Source: Reticulitermes lucifugus
Taxonomy: Eukaryota; Arthropoda; Insecta; Blattodea; Rhinotermitidae
Length of the DNA: 64,000 bases
Assembly (NCBI GenBank): GCA_026260175.1
Contig: JAKCWW010000599.1
Coordinates: 454 to 64,453 of the forward strand
Direction of reading: 5' to 3'
Under the pieces are notes generated by a model, which had not been told where the DNA came from, made no database searches, and saw only the letters and a list, made by a program, of their open reading frames with translations. Each line of letters starts with the position of its first letter. Position 1 is the stretch's first letter. The position numbers and the translations under genes were made by a program. This document shows, piece by piece, positions 12,132-22,736 of the stretch.

Positions 12132-12168
12132 TAAATGTTTCGGAAGAAAATGCTGCCTTCGTCTTCAG
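12132..12168 (-). ncRNA. Hammerhead-like ribozyme motif 1
   Basis: On the minus strand: CTGAAGAC, a hairpin-like insert (GAAGGC ... TTCTTCC), then GAAACATTTATGC. CTGANGA and GAAA are the two conserved single-stranded core blocks of a hammerhead ribozyme, with stem II between them. As in most copies here, one extra base follows CTGAAGA. Stems I and III cannot be defined by eye, so self-cleavage is not shown. Such motifs are typical of Penelope-like elements. Confidence 0.5.
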
Positions 12169-12847
12169 AGTATCCTAAAGCTTGTATGGTATCTACCAAA
12201 CTACAAGTACGGTTTTCCAGAAAGACAGCTTTCATCAGAGGCGGTAATAATTCTCGCTTTGTTTCATGACGTAAACTTCCGAATTGATCCCTTTATTGAG
12301 TTTTAACATCACCAAATCTGTGTCTTTGAGTAAATTCAGATAATTAATAAGTAGTTAACTGTTAAATGGTAGGAAGTAGATTGAACCACATTAGTTACTC
12401 GCGATTGCCAACAAATTTACACACACACACACACAAATTAAAACCAAATAACAATACAAAAAACTTTTTATGAAATTTCATTAACACCAAGAGTACACAA
12501 ATCCCTGGCGCCTGATCACTCTGACGAATAAATTTTATTTGGCGGCTCCTAATATTTTCGACACAAATATTGCAGTTTTTAAATTACACACTAAAATGTT
12601 TATCAGCTCACATTCGCCAAACAGGAAGTGTCTCATGACAGTCACTTCTACATGTCAGTCCAGAATTTTTGGTTCTCAGTACAGAACTGTTCTATGTCAC
12701 CATTCTGGCGTCTAGAATTTGGAGATGTCTTCTACATTTTCGAAACATTTTGACAATTTTTCTGCACCACACTGGCTATAGGTAACAATTATACAGCCAT
12801 AATTGAATATTCCCTGATCAGTGATGTTTAACGACACTAGATTAGGT
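12169..12847. other. No gene seen; short (AC)n tract
   Basis: An (AC)8 run lies at about 12,420-12,435. Nothing else is recognisable. Confidence 0.6.
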
Positions 12848-13050
12848 GGTTTCTCACAACTGAGGCTCAGCTTCAATCCCAGGAGATCCCGTGTTGGACT
12901 TAAGATACATGATTTGGTAAGGGGAAATGTACTTCCCCGAGCACTTCGGTCTTTCCCTGTCAGTATTTCACGACCTTGCTCCTTATTCCTATTTCATTTA
13001 TCTAAAAACAACTTTATATAATCTCGGCAAATGGCAGCGACGTTAAATAA
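12848..13050 (+). mobile_element. SINE family A, degenerate copy
   Basis: CTCACAACTGAGGCTCAG and CTTCAATCCCAGGAGATCCC align with the head and B box of the 21.3-kb copy. TCTTTCCCTGTCAGTATTTC matches its TTTTCCCCTGTCAATTTC block. Many substitutions make this an old insertion, and its ends are approximate. Confidence 0.5.
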
Positions 13051-13654
13051 AATATTTCAAGTTCCACACGATTTTGGATATGCGGCTATACCGCCAGGAC
13101 TGCTCTTTAAACTTGATAGCGGCGTTTTAACATCACGCAAGGTAATTGTGACAGCTCACTGTTACATGTGTTCGTGAACACGGGAGTACATCGTCAAGAT
13201 AAAGTCTTATTCCGTAGACTGCCGCTTTACACTCCACACACTCTCCCATTCAAAAATTACAATTTTTGAATTACGTAAGTCAGTAGTTCTCTAAGCAATG
13301 ACGTAAGGTGCTAATATCTCCTTGCCGTAAAAACTTCCTGCGCTGCGAAATATTTCGCAAGGCCTCGGGCTTAAACTGGTCCTCCGTTACGACGCAAACG
13401 GTGGAAAAGAGTCATCAGATTTGGTACGATTTCGTACGTTAAATGTGAGGAGCCTTATACGCCAAGGTCACTTACCAAAGTGGCCAGGAATTAGCGAAGT
13501 GTAGGTTAAGTTTAGTGTGTGTACATGTGGTTAGGTTAGGTGGAGAAAGGGAGGTGTTGTATGAGCAGAGAACTATTCTTTTTCTATGCAAAAGAAGTGA
13601 AAATCATCAACTTGGGACAGAATATTTTGTACATCAGAGATTAGTATCAGCAGT
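13051..13654. other. No gene; two short perfect palindromes
   Basis: ATTCAAAAATT and AATTTTTGAAT face each other at 13,248-13,271 with a two-base spacer. TGCGAAATATTTCGCA at 13,344-13,359 is a perfect 16-base palindrome. No transposon or gene is linked to either. Confidence 0.6.
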
Positions 13655-14225
13655 TAAAGGATATGAGTAGTGCTGAGAGATTGCTGGTGTATTTTTCTGA
13701 ATGCGCATGCACCGACAGGCGTAACACTTGGTCTCTCACATTGAGGGATAAACATAGGTAAGAGTGGTCAAGAATAGGGTGCTGAGGAAGATATTTGGGC
13801 CTAAGGGGGAAGAGGTAACACGGGAGTAGCAAAGACTACATAACGAGGAGCTTTATGATATGTACTCTTCAACAAATATTATTCGGGTAATCAAATAAAA
13901 AAGAATGGGTTGGGCGGGGCATGTGACACGTGTCGGGGAAGAGGAAAGGTGCATGCAGGGTTTTGGTAGGGAGATCTGAGGTAACGAGACGACTTGGAGA
14001 GCTTGGCGTTGATGGGAGAAAAATATGAAAATGGATCTTCAATTCGAATGTGGTTCATGGACTGAATTGGCCTGGCTCAGAAAAGGGACAGGTGGCGGGC
14101 TTTTGTGAATGCGGTAATTAAATTTTTTGTTCCATAAAATTCAGGGAATTTATGAGTAGCTGAGAGTCTGTTAGCTTTTCAGGAAGGACTCTGCTCCACT
14201 AATTAGTTAGTTCGTTAGATAAGTA
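13655..14225 (+). mobile_element. LINE 3' end, second copy of family L
   Basis: Shares ordered blocks with 2.6-3.1 kb and 50.0-50.5 kb: GTGCTGAGGAAGATATTTGG, ACGAGGAGCTTTATGATATG, then a MGWAGHV-like peptide region near 13,905, GACAGGTGGCGGGCTTTTGT near 14,090, and a 3' untranslated part with CAGGAAGGACTCTGCTCCAC near 14,182. Frames and stops are heavily broken. It is 5'-truncated in the same part of the element as the other copies. Confidence 0.7.
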
Positions 14226-15104
14226 AGTTACCTCATATGTTAGCTACTTTTATTCTTCCCCTGTCGCTGGTTTTAATGTAGATACCTACTTTTTGATTGT
14301 AACTAAACTAATAACTTCATTCGTCTATTAATGTTGGTTTATTTAGCGGCACTGTTAGTAAATCAGAAAATGTAACGTAGAATGTGTGATAGTAAATAAT
14401 GTACTGGAAATAATTCAGAAGGTAGTAAATGTGGCTAATTTGAATAACTGTAGGATCCTGTGCTTGAAGGGAATAAGGAGTAACACCAAAATCTTCATTT
14501 CCTATAGCTGGTGACCTGGTCTGGATTCAAATTGGATACGTCCCAAAGAAAAGTCAAAAGAATTAACGGTTTGCTCAAACTAATAAAGGCAAGATGTTGT
14601 TCATAAAAAACCTACAGAGCCTACATAATCCTTGGTTACGCAGACATTGCGAATTGTAATGGTAAGCAATCTGGACCAGGGAAGTTGGTATATTCACATC
14701 TTGGTTCCTGTATAATTTATCACCAGGCGTTCAACGGGAGCAGTTTCAAAACACATAGGACTCTACGTCCTCACAGGAAAGCGACATTTTTTGTTGCACA
14801 ATCTTGGAAGGCAGTAAGGGCCAGATTCATGTAAACATTCTCCACACAGAAGGAAGCAGATTCTTGGGTGTCATTAACATGTAAGCTCGGAATGTTGGGC
14901 CCCATATCTGGGACAAGCACAGAGGCTTATAATAAGCATAGCTGACTGTGTCATATGATTATGTGGACCGCACGCACACGGTGCATTGCGTGGGCAGCGA
15001 GAGTGGCTCAAGTGTCTCACATATGGAAGGAGGTCTTAGAAGGAGGAAACGAAAATAAATTACAAACACCGTGATACGGTAATTAGGCCATAGACACTGC
15101 TGAC
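14226..15104. other. No gene seen
   Basis: No repeat or coding pattern recognised between the LINE tail and the MITE. Confidence 0.55.
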
Positions 15105-15338
15105 CATTGGCGTACCTAGCTTTCGTGGTGACTGGGTCGAGCAATCATAATGGCCACCCCTAACAGAAATTATGATCTCCAATTATAATTAATGCATTGA
15201 GTTATATTTTATTAGGTTAAGTAATTTAAAATATGTTGAGAGCAAGAAAAAAATTTGTATTCAAAATATTTATTTTACCGCCCACTTAGCCGCCTCTTGG
15301 CCTGCGACGCCCGCCTCCCCCCCCCAACTACGCCACTG
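15105..15338. mobile_element. hAT-type MITE with terminal inverted repeats
   Basis: The left end reads CATTGGCGTACC and the right end AACTACGCCACTG; the reverse complement of the right end is CAGTGGCGTAGTT. CAGTGGCGTA is a terminal repeat typical of hAT-family non-autonomous elements. The 8-base flanks CTGCTGAC (15,097-15,104) and CTGTTCAC (15,339-15,346) match at 6 of 8 positions, fitting the 8-bp target duplication hAT transposases make. At 234 bp there is no room for a transposase, so it depends on one supplied in trans. A run of ten C at about 15,317-15,325 is typical of this kind of end. Confidence 0.65.
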
Positions 15339-15384
15339 CTGTTCACAAAATAAATAAATTATTAATTAATCATAAAAATAGGCC

Positions 15385-15654
15385 AATCACAGTGGCCACG
15401 CGATCTGAGGCGTGTGTCTGCGGCCGCTTGCTTGCTGGGATTGCGGGTTTGGTTCCCGCCGGAAGCATGGATATCTGACTCTTATAAGTGTTTTGTGTAT
15501 GTGTTGCCAGGTAGAGGTCTCTGTGACGGGCCGATTACTCGTCCAGAGGAGTCCTACCGAATGTGGCGTGTCTGAATGTGATCTTGGAACCTCCATGAAG
15601 AGGATGCCTAGGCCCATTAGGGTTATCGAGCCACGAGAAAAAAATCCTAAATAA
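15385..15654 (+). mobile_element. SINE family C, plus-strand copy
   Basis: The head CTTGCTGGGATTGCGGGTTT with box-B-like GGTTTGGTTCCCGC lies near 15,430-15,460. The body blocks GAGGTCTCTGTGACGGGCCG and CAGAGGAGTCCTACCGAATG match the minus-strand copy at 10.7 kb. The 3' part (GATGCCTAGGCCCATTAGGG, then an A-rich AAAAAAATCC) is not readable in the other copy, so the 3' end is approximate. Confidence 0.65.
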
Positions 15655-17309
15655 GTAATTACCTAGTTGTTACAATGAACGATTCTTCGTTTGAATATTT
15701 AGAGCCGTTTAGTTGCGCCAAATGGTAGGACAGTAATGAATGGAGAAGTGGAATTTCTTAAAATAAATTTTGTGTCTTACAGAGAAAAATCTGTCTCTGT
15801 GATAAAGAACATTCCCAGAATTGTACGCAGATCTTTATATAAAGTGTCTGTATTTCTGTCATATTTTAACCAAAATTAGAAAATATCGACAGATTTAATT
15901 AAAATCCGAAAAAATAAAATTTTACGAACATTATTTCGGTACGAGTGGCGTTGTTCCATGCAAAGAGACGGAAAGAATTGACGTGGCTAGTCAGTAGTCG
16001 CTTTTCACTTTGCGATTGCGGCTACGTACGTGACAGTCTTTTATTGAAACTGAAGCTTTTGTCTGGCTCCAGCCTTCTACCTCACACTAGTTAGCATAAA
16101 GACAGCCGAAGCCTGAATCTCTTTACTCATCTCTAAACAACGCAGAGTTTAACATGACATTGGTATATTTTCGTCGATCCACACGTAAATACCTCCTAAA
16201 TATGAATTGTACTTTTTTCCCGCATACATAAAAGGCGTTAATTCATTTTTGCTTGAGAACTGTTGATTTGTAGGCTACGTCGTCTTAAGCCTCACCATTA
16301 TTTTCCATATAATTATATGTCCGAAATTTCAAGATCTTTGATATACCCAGAAGTATGACGTTGCGCCTAATGCACATATTCTTGTCCAACAATGATACAG
16401 CCACAATAAGCAACAAATGATGCATAGAAGAGCGATGAGAGGAAAACAAAACAGCATCAGTCTCCGCAGTCACCATTACTCAAGTACAATGACAAATATA
16501 TTCCACATCCAAAGACAAATGAAATTCACGAGATTAGAGAACAATGACATTGTTGTAGCGCTAAGATTTCATTTAACATAAGCAGAACTTCAGAACAAAC
16601 TTTTCAAGATTTAAGGAAACCTGACAAATTAATGGAATTGAAACAAATAGCAAGAAACACGTATACTCGTGGCAAAACAATGTTGCTCTTTGTCACATTG
16701 TTGTGGCTGTAGTCGACAACTGCCTACGTTGTCAACAATATGGAACGGATAAACAAAAGACGATACAATGACGATGTTGAAGGGGCTTTGGGAGCGACAA
16801 TAGAGGTACACTGAAACATGGCAATGGACACGTTACAGAGAAAGGAATTACAGAAGCATTCAAATAAGAACAGAAGAGGGATAGCTATGTACGTCTAATT
16901 GTCACACTTCACCCTAATTTCATACAATGATTTGAGAAACCTGTCAATCCTCTGTTATTATTTAACAACATATATTGGAATATCGTTTGGTTCAATAACA
17001 ACATAGAGAAAATTAACGACGTGTGGCCTTATCAAATGTCCTTAGTTTCAATAGAGCCTATTCTTCGCTTTTTATTCTAAGTCTTCCCTTATTGAATTGT
17101 CTTCTTCTTCTTCTCTTCTTCTTATATGTACCATCTACAGTATCATTAAATATTCTGAATTTTGAGCACGCAGTATATCTGTGTGTATGTTATGACGATC
17201 ACAATCAGCAAATTTAATTTCCCTCAACAGCATCAACCGACTGGTCTTTCTACCGGTGATGGTCCATTTTCTTTGTGAGGTAGGAAGGAAAGGTTTATAC
17301 ATCATTTAG
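15655..17309. other. No gene seen; (CTT)n tract
   Basis: AT-rich with a CTT run at about 17,101-17,123. No known family recognised. Confidence 0.6.
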
Positions 17310-17455
17310 ATGAACAACGCCGGTCTCTCACCATGGAGTCCGAGGTTCATTCCCTTATCATTCCATGTGAGATTCGTGATGGGGAAAGTGACACTGGGAC
17401 AGGGTTTCTCTCCAAGTATTTCAGTTTTCCCCTGTCAGTGAGATTCTAAAAATGC
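17310..17455 (+). mobile_element. SINE family A, 5' half
   Basis: GCCGGTCTCTCACCATGGAG, a decayed B box (GGTTCATTCCC), CATGTGAGATTCGTGATGGG, GACACTGGGACAGGGTTTCT and AGTTTTCCCCTGTCAGTG follow the order of the 2.2-kb copy almost block for block. The 3' third is missing. Confidence 0.7.
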
Positions 17456-17729
17456 TACTTACTCACATTCATTTACATGTTACTCTTACTAGAAGGACAA
17501 ATGGGCGAAGCCTAGGAAACATCCAAAAAAGCAAAGTACTTTAAAAAATCATGGCGCATTGAATAGGAAATTTCTTTAATTTTTGTCAGTCTCAAAAGAA
17601 GTTTGTCTTTTTAGGATTCCTTAGACTTTGGGGGTGTAGGCATAATTCTAGGAAATTTTCAGTAGAAATAGTTTTAAATGACAAAACTACTATACCAGCC
17701 GATACCACACATGCATAGATCCATGACCC

Positions 17730-17794
17730 TAGTGGATTTCAAACCTACGATCCGAAAGTTAGAAAAGAGTGCATGCCTTAGGTAACGAGGCCAC
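17730..17794 (-). mobile_element. tRNA-Ser-like SINE head (family E) or tRNA pseudogene
   Basis: The minus strand reads GTGGCCTCGTTACCTAAGGC, close to the D-arm/A-box of a serine-type tRNA (GTGGCCGAGTGGTTAAGGC). Later comes the B-box-like GGTTTGAAATCC at 17,734-17,745. Spacing of the boxes suits a long-variable-arm tRNA. The acceptor stem does not close, so it is not a working tRNA gene. About 200 bp downstream may be a SINE body, but no second copy was found to prove it. Confidence 0.45.
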
Positions 17795-18571
17795 AAATTC
17801 TTGCACTTCTGCTAGCTACTTTTTAACCAAAGCAAAAGAAAACTTATATATGTAAAAGTTATTTAACTATAAGCATTAAGGTAACTGAAAGAGCTCTCTA
17901 TAATTTTGTACTAATTTGTAAGTAATTTTGGTCGGCTCACAAATTGTTGTATCCGGTATGCTCATTTTGAAACCAAAAAAAGGTTTTGGAACAAATATCC
18001 GCTAATTGCTTTATCTCCAGATATAAGCTGAGTTTGCTTGTAAGTGCTTTCAGCAAGCTACACTTAATTCTCCTCTTGTCCTATCGAAATCTTTGAGGCC
18101 ATAAATCTGAAATTAGATAAGAGCAAATGTGTGTGTGTGTTTGAAACATTCTTGCTTTCATTATCGTGACTCCCACTTCCGATATGCAAGGCCTCTTCCT
18201 CTGAAAAGCTTCATGCTTCAAGGAGGCTATGGAGTGTCGTAACTCCTTCACAACCTAAACTTTGTTTACGATTATGTCACAGTTTGTTGCAATAAGGGTT
18301 TATGTCACATCGGTTCTCTACGGGCTATTGAAAATATATCGCGATGCAACTGCTTACACTGGTCTTCTGGATTAAGCAATAAAAAAAGAAGTTTTGGAGC
18401 TGGTTATATTTCCATTTTCAGGTCACTTTTGTTACTATACTGAGATATATTTCGATGTTAGTTTTCATTTTGATACCGGTGTCAACTTCGGGATTGAACC
18501 TAGAATGTTTGAATAATAAATGTGCATTATCTGGTGGTGAAGTAAATAACGGCTCTAAAGTTGAAAACAAA

Positions 18572-18607
<36 letters not shown>

Positions 18608-18635
18608 AAGGCTGATAATCATATTATGACATTAA
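17795..18635. other. No gene seen; (AAT)n at end
   Basis: Contains an (AAT)10 microsatellite at 18,574-18,605 just before the LINE fragment. No other structure recognised. Confidence 0.6.
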
Positions 18636-18880
18636 AAATTGCAAACAGACAGAACCATCCCTAACAATAAACAGGACATCACAATTCGTGATAATGAGCA
18701 TGAAATATGTTTGTTAAAAGATATTGCAATTTCAGGAGAAAGGAATGTGATCAAGAAAGTAATTGAAACTGTTTTAAAATGTAAAGACCTTACAAAAGAC
18801 ATACAGCACATGTGGGGTATAAAACATTATACCAATAATAAGAGGGCCAAACCTTACTTTAGCAAAAATTATACATAAAT
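18636..18880 (+). mobile_element. LINE C-terminal fragment (DIVLVD...KILKYKDL type)
   Basis: The 79-codon frame includes QDITIRDNEHEICLLKDIAI, SGERNVIKK and VLKCKDLTKDIQHMWGIK. This follows a widespread insect non-LTR retrotransposon C-terminal pattern, DIVIRDNExxTCxLIDVAIP, GDRNVIKKEAEKILKYKDLT, IQRMWNVK. The usual VIPVIIGATGTI continuation is lost after HMWGIK. Only this short piece survives, so it is a 5'- and 3'-truncated relic. It differs from family L and from the Jockey-type element, making it another LINE lineage. Confidence 0.65.
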
Positions 18881-20559
18881 ATCTTTATCTGATGAATATG
18901 ACTATAATATGTTCCATGGCAAAACTACTGCATTAGATGTTGAAGAAAGCTGATCATATACTAAGAAATTTTCTTGGCAATATATGATCTGTTGCTACTT
19001 TTCAGAACTTCACTATAACCGCTGATATTTCTGAGCCGCCCAAACTTATTTGGGCATCCAATAAAACCTCATATTATTATGTAAAAGACGTAACCCACAA
19101 TCATCGCTGTAATCTATACTTCATAAAACCCATCCTAATGTGGCATAATATTGCGTCCTTATTGTCATAAATTAACACTTTCCAGGTGGCTTGTCCACCA
19201 CATTCCTCTATATTTTTTTTCTCCTTTATCCGATTTTCATTTCCAGTTCTTTATAGCCTCCTTCATTTCGCTACCCTATCAAGAGACTACTAAATATTTG
19301 TGTTACTTTGAGTAATCCTTGATTCAAATTTACAAGTTTCAGCCACGTCACGTCTTACTACATAACACAAGAGTACATTATGTAACGCTACGTGTTTCGG
19401 TACAGCCATGCCATCGTCAGATGTTCGTGCTTAGTTACTACTCTCTTAATGTAACTTTAAATATCATTCATATTAGAGCTCCATATTTAATATTAAAACT
19501 ATTAAGTTCGAGAAATTTAAGTTTTCAATTTCAACGTATGAGGAGCAATATTGTCATATTTAAACATACGAAAATGTATCAGATTTTCGACATTTTGTTA
19601 TGAAGTTATATGAATAACGAAATATTTAGAGTATCTTGATATTTACTGTTCTGTAAAACGGACAGGAGGACAACTGTTTTTTTTTACTGAATAACAAGAT
19701 GCATTTCTTGAATTTCTATTCTGATAAAGGAATCGGAACGAATGCTTATGGATGGATCTATTCGATTTATGCCACTGTTGCCTGCAAGCAGCCATATGAA
19801 CTCCATTCCTAGTTGCTTTGTTTGCTTGTCTGTATAGCTGAAGGAGACTTCCTCCCCCTACCATTGCACCATGCATCTAACTTCTATTATATAATACGAA
19901 CAACAATATTATAATTAGATTTAATCCGGTGCTGGGTTGACAGAAGAGATCTCGCGCTGCTGCGGTCTTTTAAGGCAGCAGCAACTCGCAGGAGGATATG
20001 AGTTTATGTACGAGCGCACCTTATGTTGTGACGTACTGCTTTGCCACTCTGCTAGAAACAATGGCCTTGTGCAGAAATTGTGACATCAAGAAAGGACTGC
20101 CGTACTTTGGTCATATCTTAGAGGCGGAGAGCTCATGAAATTCAGCCACGCCCCGTTGAGACTAAGCAAACGGGAGACGTTGTTCATCACCAACACATAA
20201 CGTTTTAATGACACCATGATTTTTATGGCCCCATTTTCATCACGAAATCATATTTCATACTGTATATTATGATGGCAAACTCCCGCGGACAGCATAATTA
20301 ACATTATCATCATCGTCATAATTTGTTCTGATTCATTCGCTTAACCCTTTGAAGCGACAGTGAAGGAGACGGGAAAGTGGCTGGGTGGGGGAAGGGGGCG
20401 GGAAATCAGCGAGGCTAGACCTCAGGCAGAGTAAAATCACAATTTCGTTTTCCAGGCATTTCTTAATCATCCTGCTGGTAATAACTATTTGTAGAAAATG
20501 CCAAGTTTTTGGCGGTGAAGATAGCTAAGAGTGAAGGTAAAGTTGTCCCTATGCAGGCC
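18881..20559. other. No gene; one hammerhead-like motif
   Basis: Apart from the motif at 19,387 nothing is recognised. 19,920-20,200 is more GC-rich and might be an old unidentified repeat. 20,380-20,430 is G-rich. Confidence 0.5.
19387..19420 (-). ncRNA. Hammerhead-like ribozyme motif 2
   Basis: The minus strand reads CTGACGATGG, then a loop, then ACCGAAACACGTAGC. The core block CTGACGA is intact and GAAA is intact. The putative stem II (GG...CC) is short. Confidence 0.5.
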
Positions 20560-20772
20560 ATGCGGGCCTATGGGTCGCGGAGGTATAGCTCCACTCATTC
20601 TTCACCTCAAAATTGTAAATTCCGGCTGTTTTGACCCATTTGAATAGAATCTGTGTGGTCCCCAGGGCTGGTATGCGTTTCGGAGAAGAGAAAAACGTTT
20701 GCCTTTGACGGAAAAGGAACCACGATTCTTCAGTCGTCCAGCCCGTAGTATAGCCGCTATACTGATTGTGCA
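20560..20772 (-). mobile_element. SINE family B, minus strand
   Basis: Read in reverse: GTGCACAATCAGTATAGCGG, GCTATACTACGGGCTGGACG and ACTGAAGAATCGTGGTTCC (head, with B-box-like GTGGTTCCTTTTCC). Then comes a body with GAATGAGTGGAGCTATACCT at its 3' end. The head matches the plus-strand copy that runs off the right edge of the window at 63.8 kb. Confidence 0.65.
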
Positions 20773-21242
20773 CTCAGATAAAGCGATTAGAAGTGGAGTA
20801 GTTTAAGTCACGCAGCAGAAGATACAACCTGAATTTTTATATCAGTAGTGCAGAAGGTGTTGGAGTACCAAGTCAACAATTCTTCTACGACTGAGGAATA
20901 GGCCTACACCGAAAAACGTGATGGACTCAGAGGGGCCCAGTGCATTCTGTACACTGAACACTGACTTCTACCAAGTAACATTCAGCACTGTAATACTGCG
21001 AAACCTGAAGGCTATCTGTGAGTCTTGTTGCTTGATTTTGTACGTTTCACACGTGTACTGGCTTCACTTTATCTGAATAATATTTACACATTTAATTCCT
21101 ACGTTACAGTCAATATATTGCGTCACCGTTACAGGTACTCACTTGTTTAACATAATAGTCATGCAGGACTAACCAAGGTCAGAGGTTTTAAAGGTTAATA
21201 CAAGTTCGTACAATAGCTAATCTTGCGCTATATATCACGGAT
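20773..21242. other. No gene seen
   Basis: No repeat or coding pattern recognised. Confidence 0.5.
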
Positions 21243-21260
21243 AAAAATGTTATCACCTCT

Positions 21261-21502
21261 AGGCCGTGCCATGGCTCAGGCGGTTATTCGCCGGCCTCTC
21301 ACCGCGGAGGCCTGGGTTCGATTCCGTGTCGGTCTATGTGGGATTTGTGGTGGACAATGTTTTCCCCTGTCAATTTCATTCCACCGGTACTCCATTAAAT
21401 GGAAAAACAGAAATACTTCATCATCTTATCACAGGGCTGCACAATAAGCCTTCAGGCTGCAGTGCGTTCGTAGCATCTGCTGCGGGGCCCTTCACCACAA
21501 AA
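21261..21502 (+). mobile_element. SINE family A, best copy, with target duplication
   Basis: The most complete family-A copy. An A-box-like TGGCTCAGGCGG lies near 21,272 and the B box GGTTCGATTCC at 21,315-21,325. The body carries GGATTTGTGGTGGACAATG and TTTTCCCCTGTCAATTTC, and the 3' domain GGGCTGCACAATAAGCCTTC ends in a run of A. Flanks AAAAATGTTATCACCTCT (21,243-21,260) and AAAAATGTTATTATCTCT (21,503-21,520) match at 16 of 18 bases, a clear target-site duplication from LINE-driven insertion. It lacks the GTGGCACTGGGACAGG block present at 2.2 and 17.4 kb, so there is an internal deletion or a subfamily difference. Confidence 0.85.
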
Positions 21503-21520
21503 AAAAATGTTATTATCTCT

Positions 21521-22477
21521 AACATCGGCGTCGTCAGCGTCCCCGCCTTAACATGATCCACTTACCTGCTTTACCCTACTTATCTGTATTTCATCGCTAG
21601 ATCATAGTTATCGTCTTATTCATCACCGTAAAGCCTTTATATCGACAAAGTCCTTACAATTCTCCTGAAGGTCGAGTTCGCTTTAAATGATTATTCGTTA
21701 TGAATTGTAAGCGGAGGGGGTGGGAAGAGGATTTATCTGAATCATCGCTGTCTGGTCGAACAGATGCTGAAAATATGATCTTAACTGATGAATCAACCTA
21801 TTTCTTGGTTTAGAGCCTCCCGTATTCATTCAACACAGGGCTATGTAAGAACCGGTTAGTTATAGAACACAAGTCTTATCACATTCTTCACAGAATCCGT
21901 TAGAAACTTAAGAAAGGTTTTAAAAATCGAAGACATCTGCGAGACATCTCAAGTTGCGATTGTACACACACGCACACTCACAAACACACACACAAACACA
22001 TGCAAATATGCACAAACAAAGACACAAAGAAATACAAAGACACAAACAAAGACACAAAGAAAACAAACAAACAAAAAAAAGAGAGATTACAAACTGTGTC
22101 AGTACGGTTTGCCAACTTAAAAATTTACTTTCCACCGCAATGCCCTTAAAATAGAGTGCTGATTTACTAAGGAAGAGATCCATTTTGCCAAAAGTTTTAA
22201 AATCGCTGTTCTCACAAATTCTGAAAGAAGAATTTATCTGTCATATCTAGACAAAAGGGAGGCGAATCCTTATCAGTTGTCTCCGATTTCACAGACTTGA
22301 GGTCAAATGACGTGTGCTTGTGGAGTGATGTCAAGAGTGCTGCGATAATGTTAATAAGCAAGAACTGTAATATTATTATTCCTCTGTAAAGTAACTGAGC
22401 TGTATCTATGTATTTGTGTATTGTTTCATTCGGGTGTTTACTTAACAATTAGACCTGCGCTGCTAAGTCTGCATATC
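21521..22477. other. No gene; CA-rich low-complexity tract
   Basis: 21,963-22,080 is a CA-rich mixture of ACAC, ACAAAC and AGACACAAAG units, a degraded microsatellite. The Cys/Leu-rich frame on its minus strand is an artefact of it. Confidence 0.7.
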
Positions 22478-22736
22478 AATTAAATTGAATTGAATGCGAA
22501 GGAACTATCAGTAAATTCAGGAAAAATGATATCTCTTAACAATTTTTTGTTTCAGGATGGTAATAACATTAATGCTATCTTTATATGTGATTTCTTATTA
22601 TATCTTTCTGATTTTTTCCATTTGTTGTTCGTTACGTGTGTACATTTATTATATTTCTCTGTTGCCGCTGTAATTGGGCTTATGGACTTTGTGCCAGTGC
22701 GTTAATAACGAAGGACTGAACTGAACTGAATTGAAT
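22478..22736 (+). mobile_element. Possible LINE 3' end with (GAATT)n tail
   Basis: The segment ends TGTAATTGGGCTTATGGAC, then GTGCGTTAATAACGAAGGAC, then GAACTGAACTGAATTGAATT. A short pentamer repeat after a non-coding tail is how several non-LTR retrotransposons end. TAAATTGAATTGAATGCG at the left flank (about 22,483) could be part of a target duplication. No coding part remains, so this is a weak call. Confidence 0.35.

Noticed and set aside
13530-13542. TTAGGTTAGG, resembling the insect telomere repeat
   Set aside because: Only two units; far too short to call an interstitial telomeric array.
21920-22183. Cys/Leu-rich open frame on the minus strand
   Set aside because: Translation of a CA-rich low-complexity tract.
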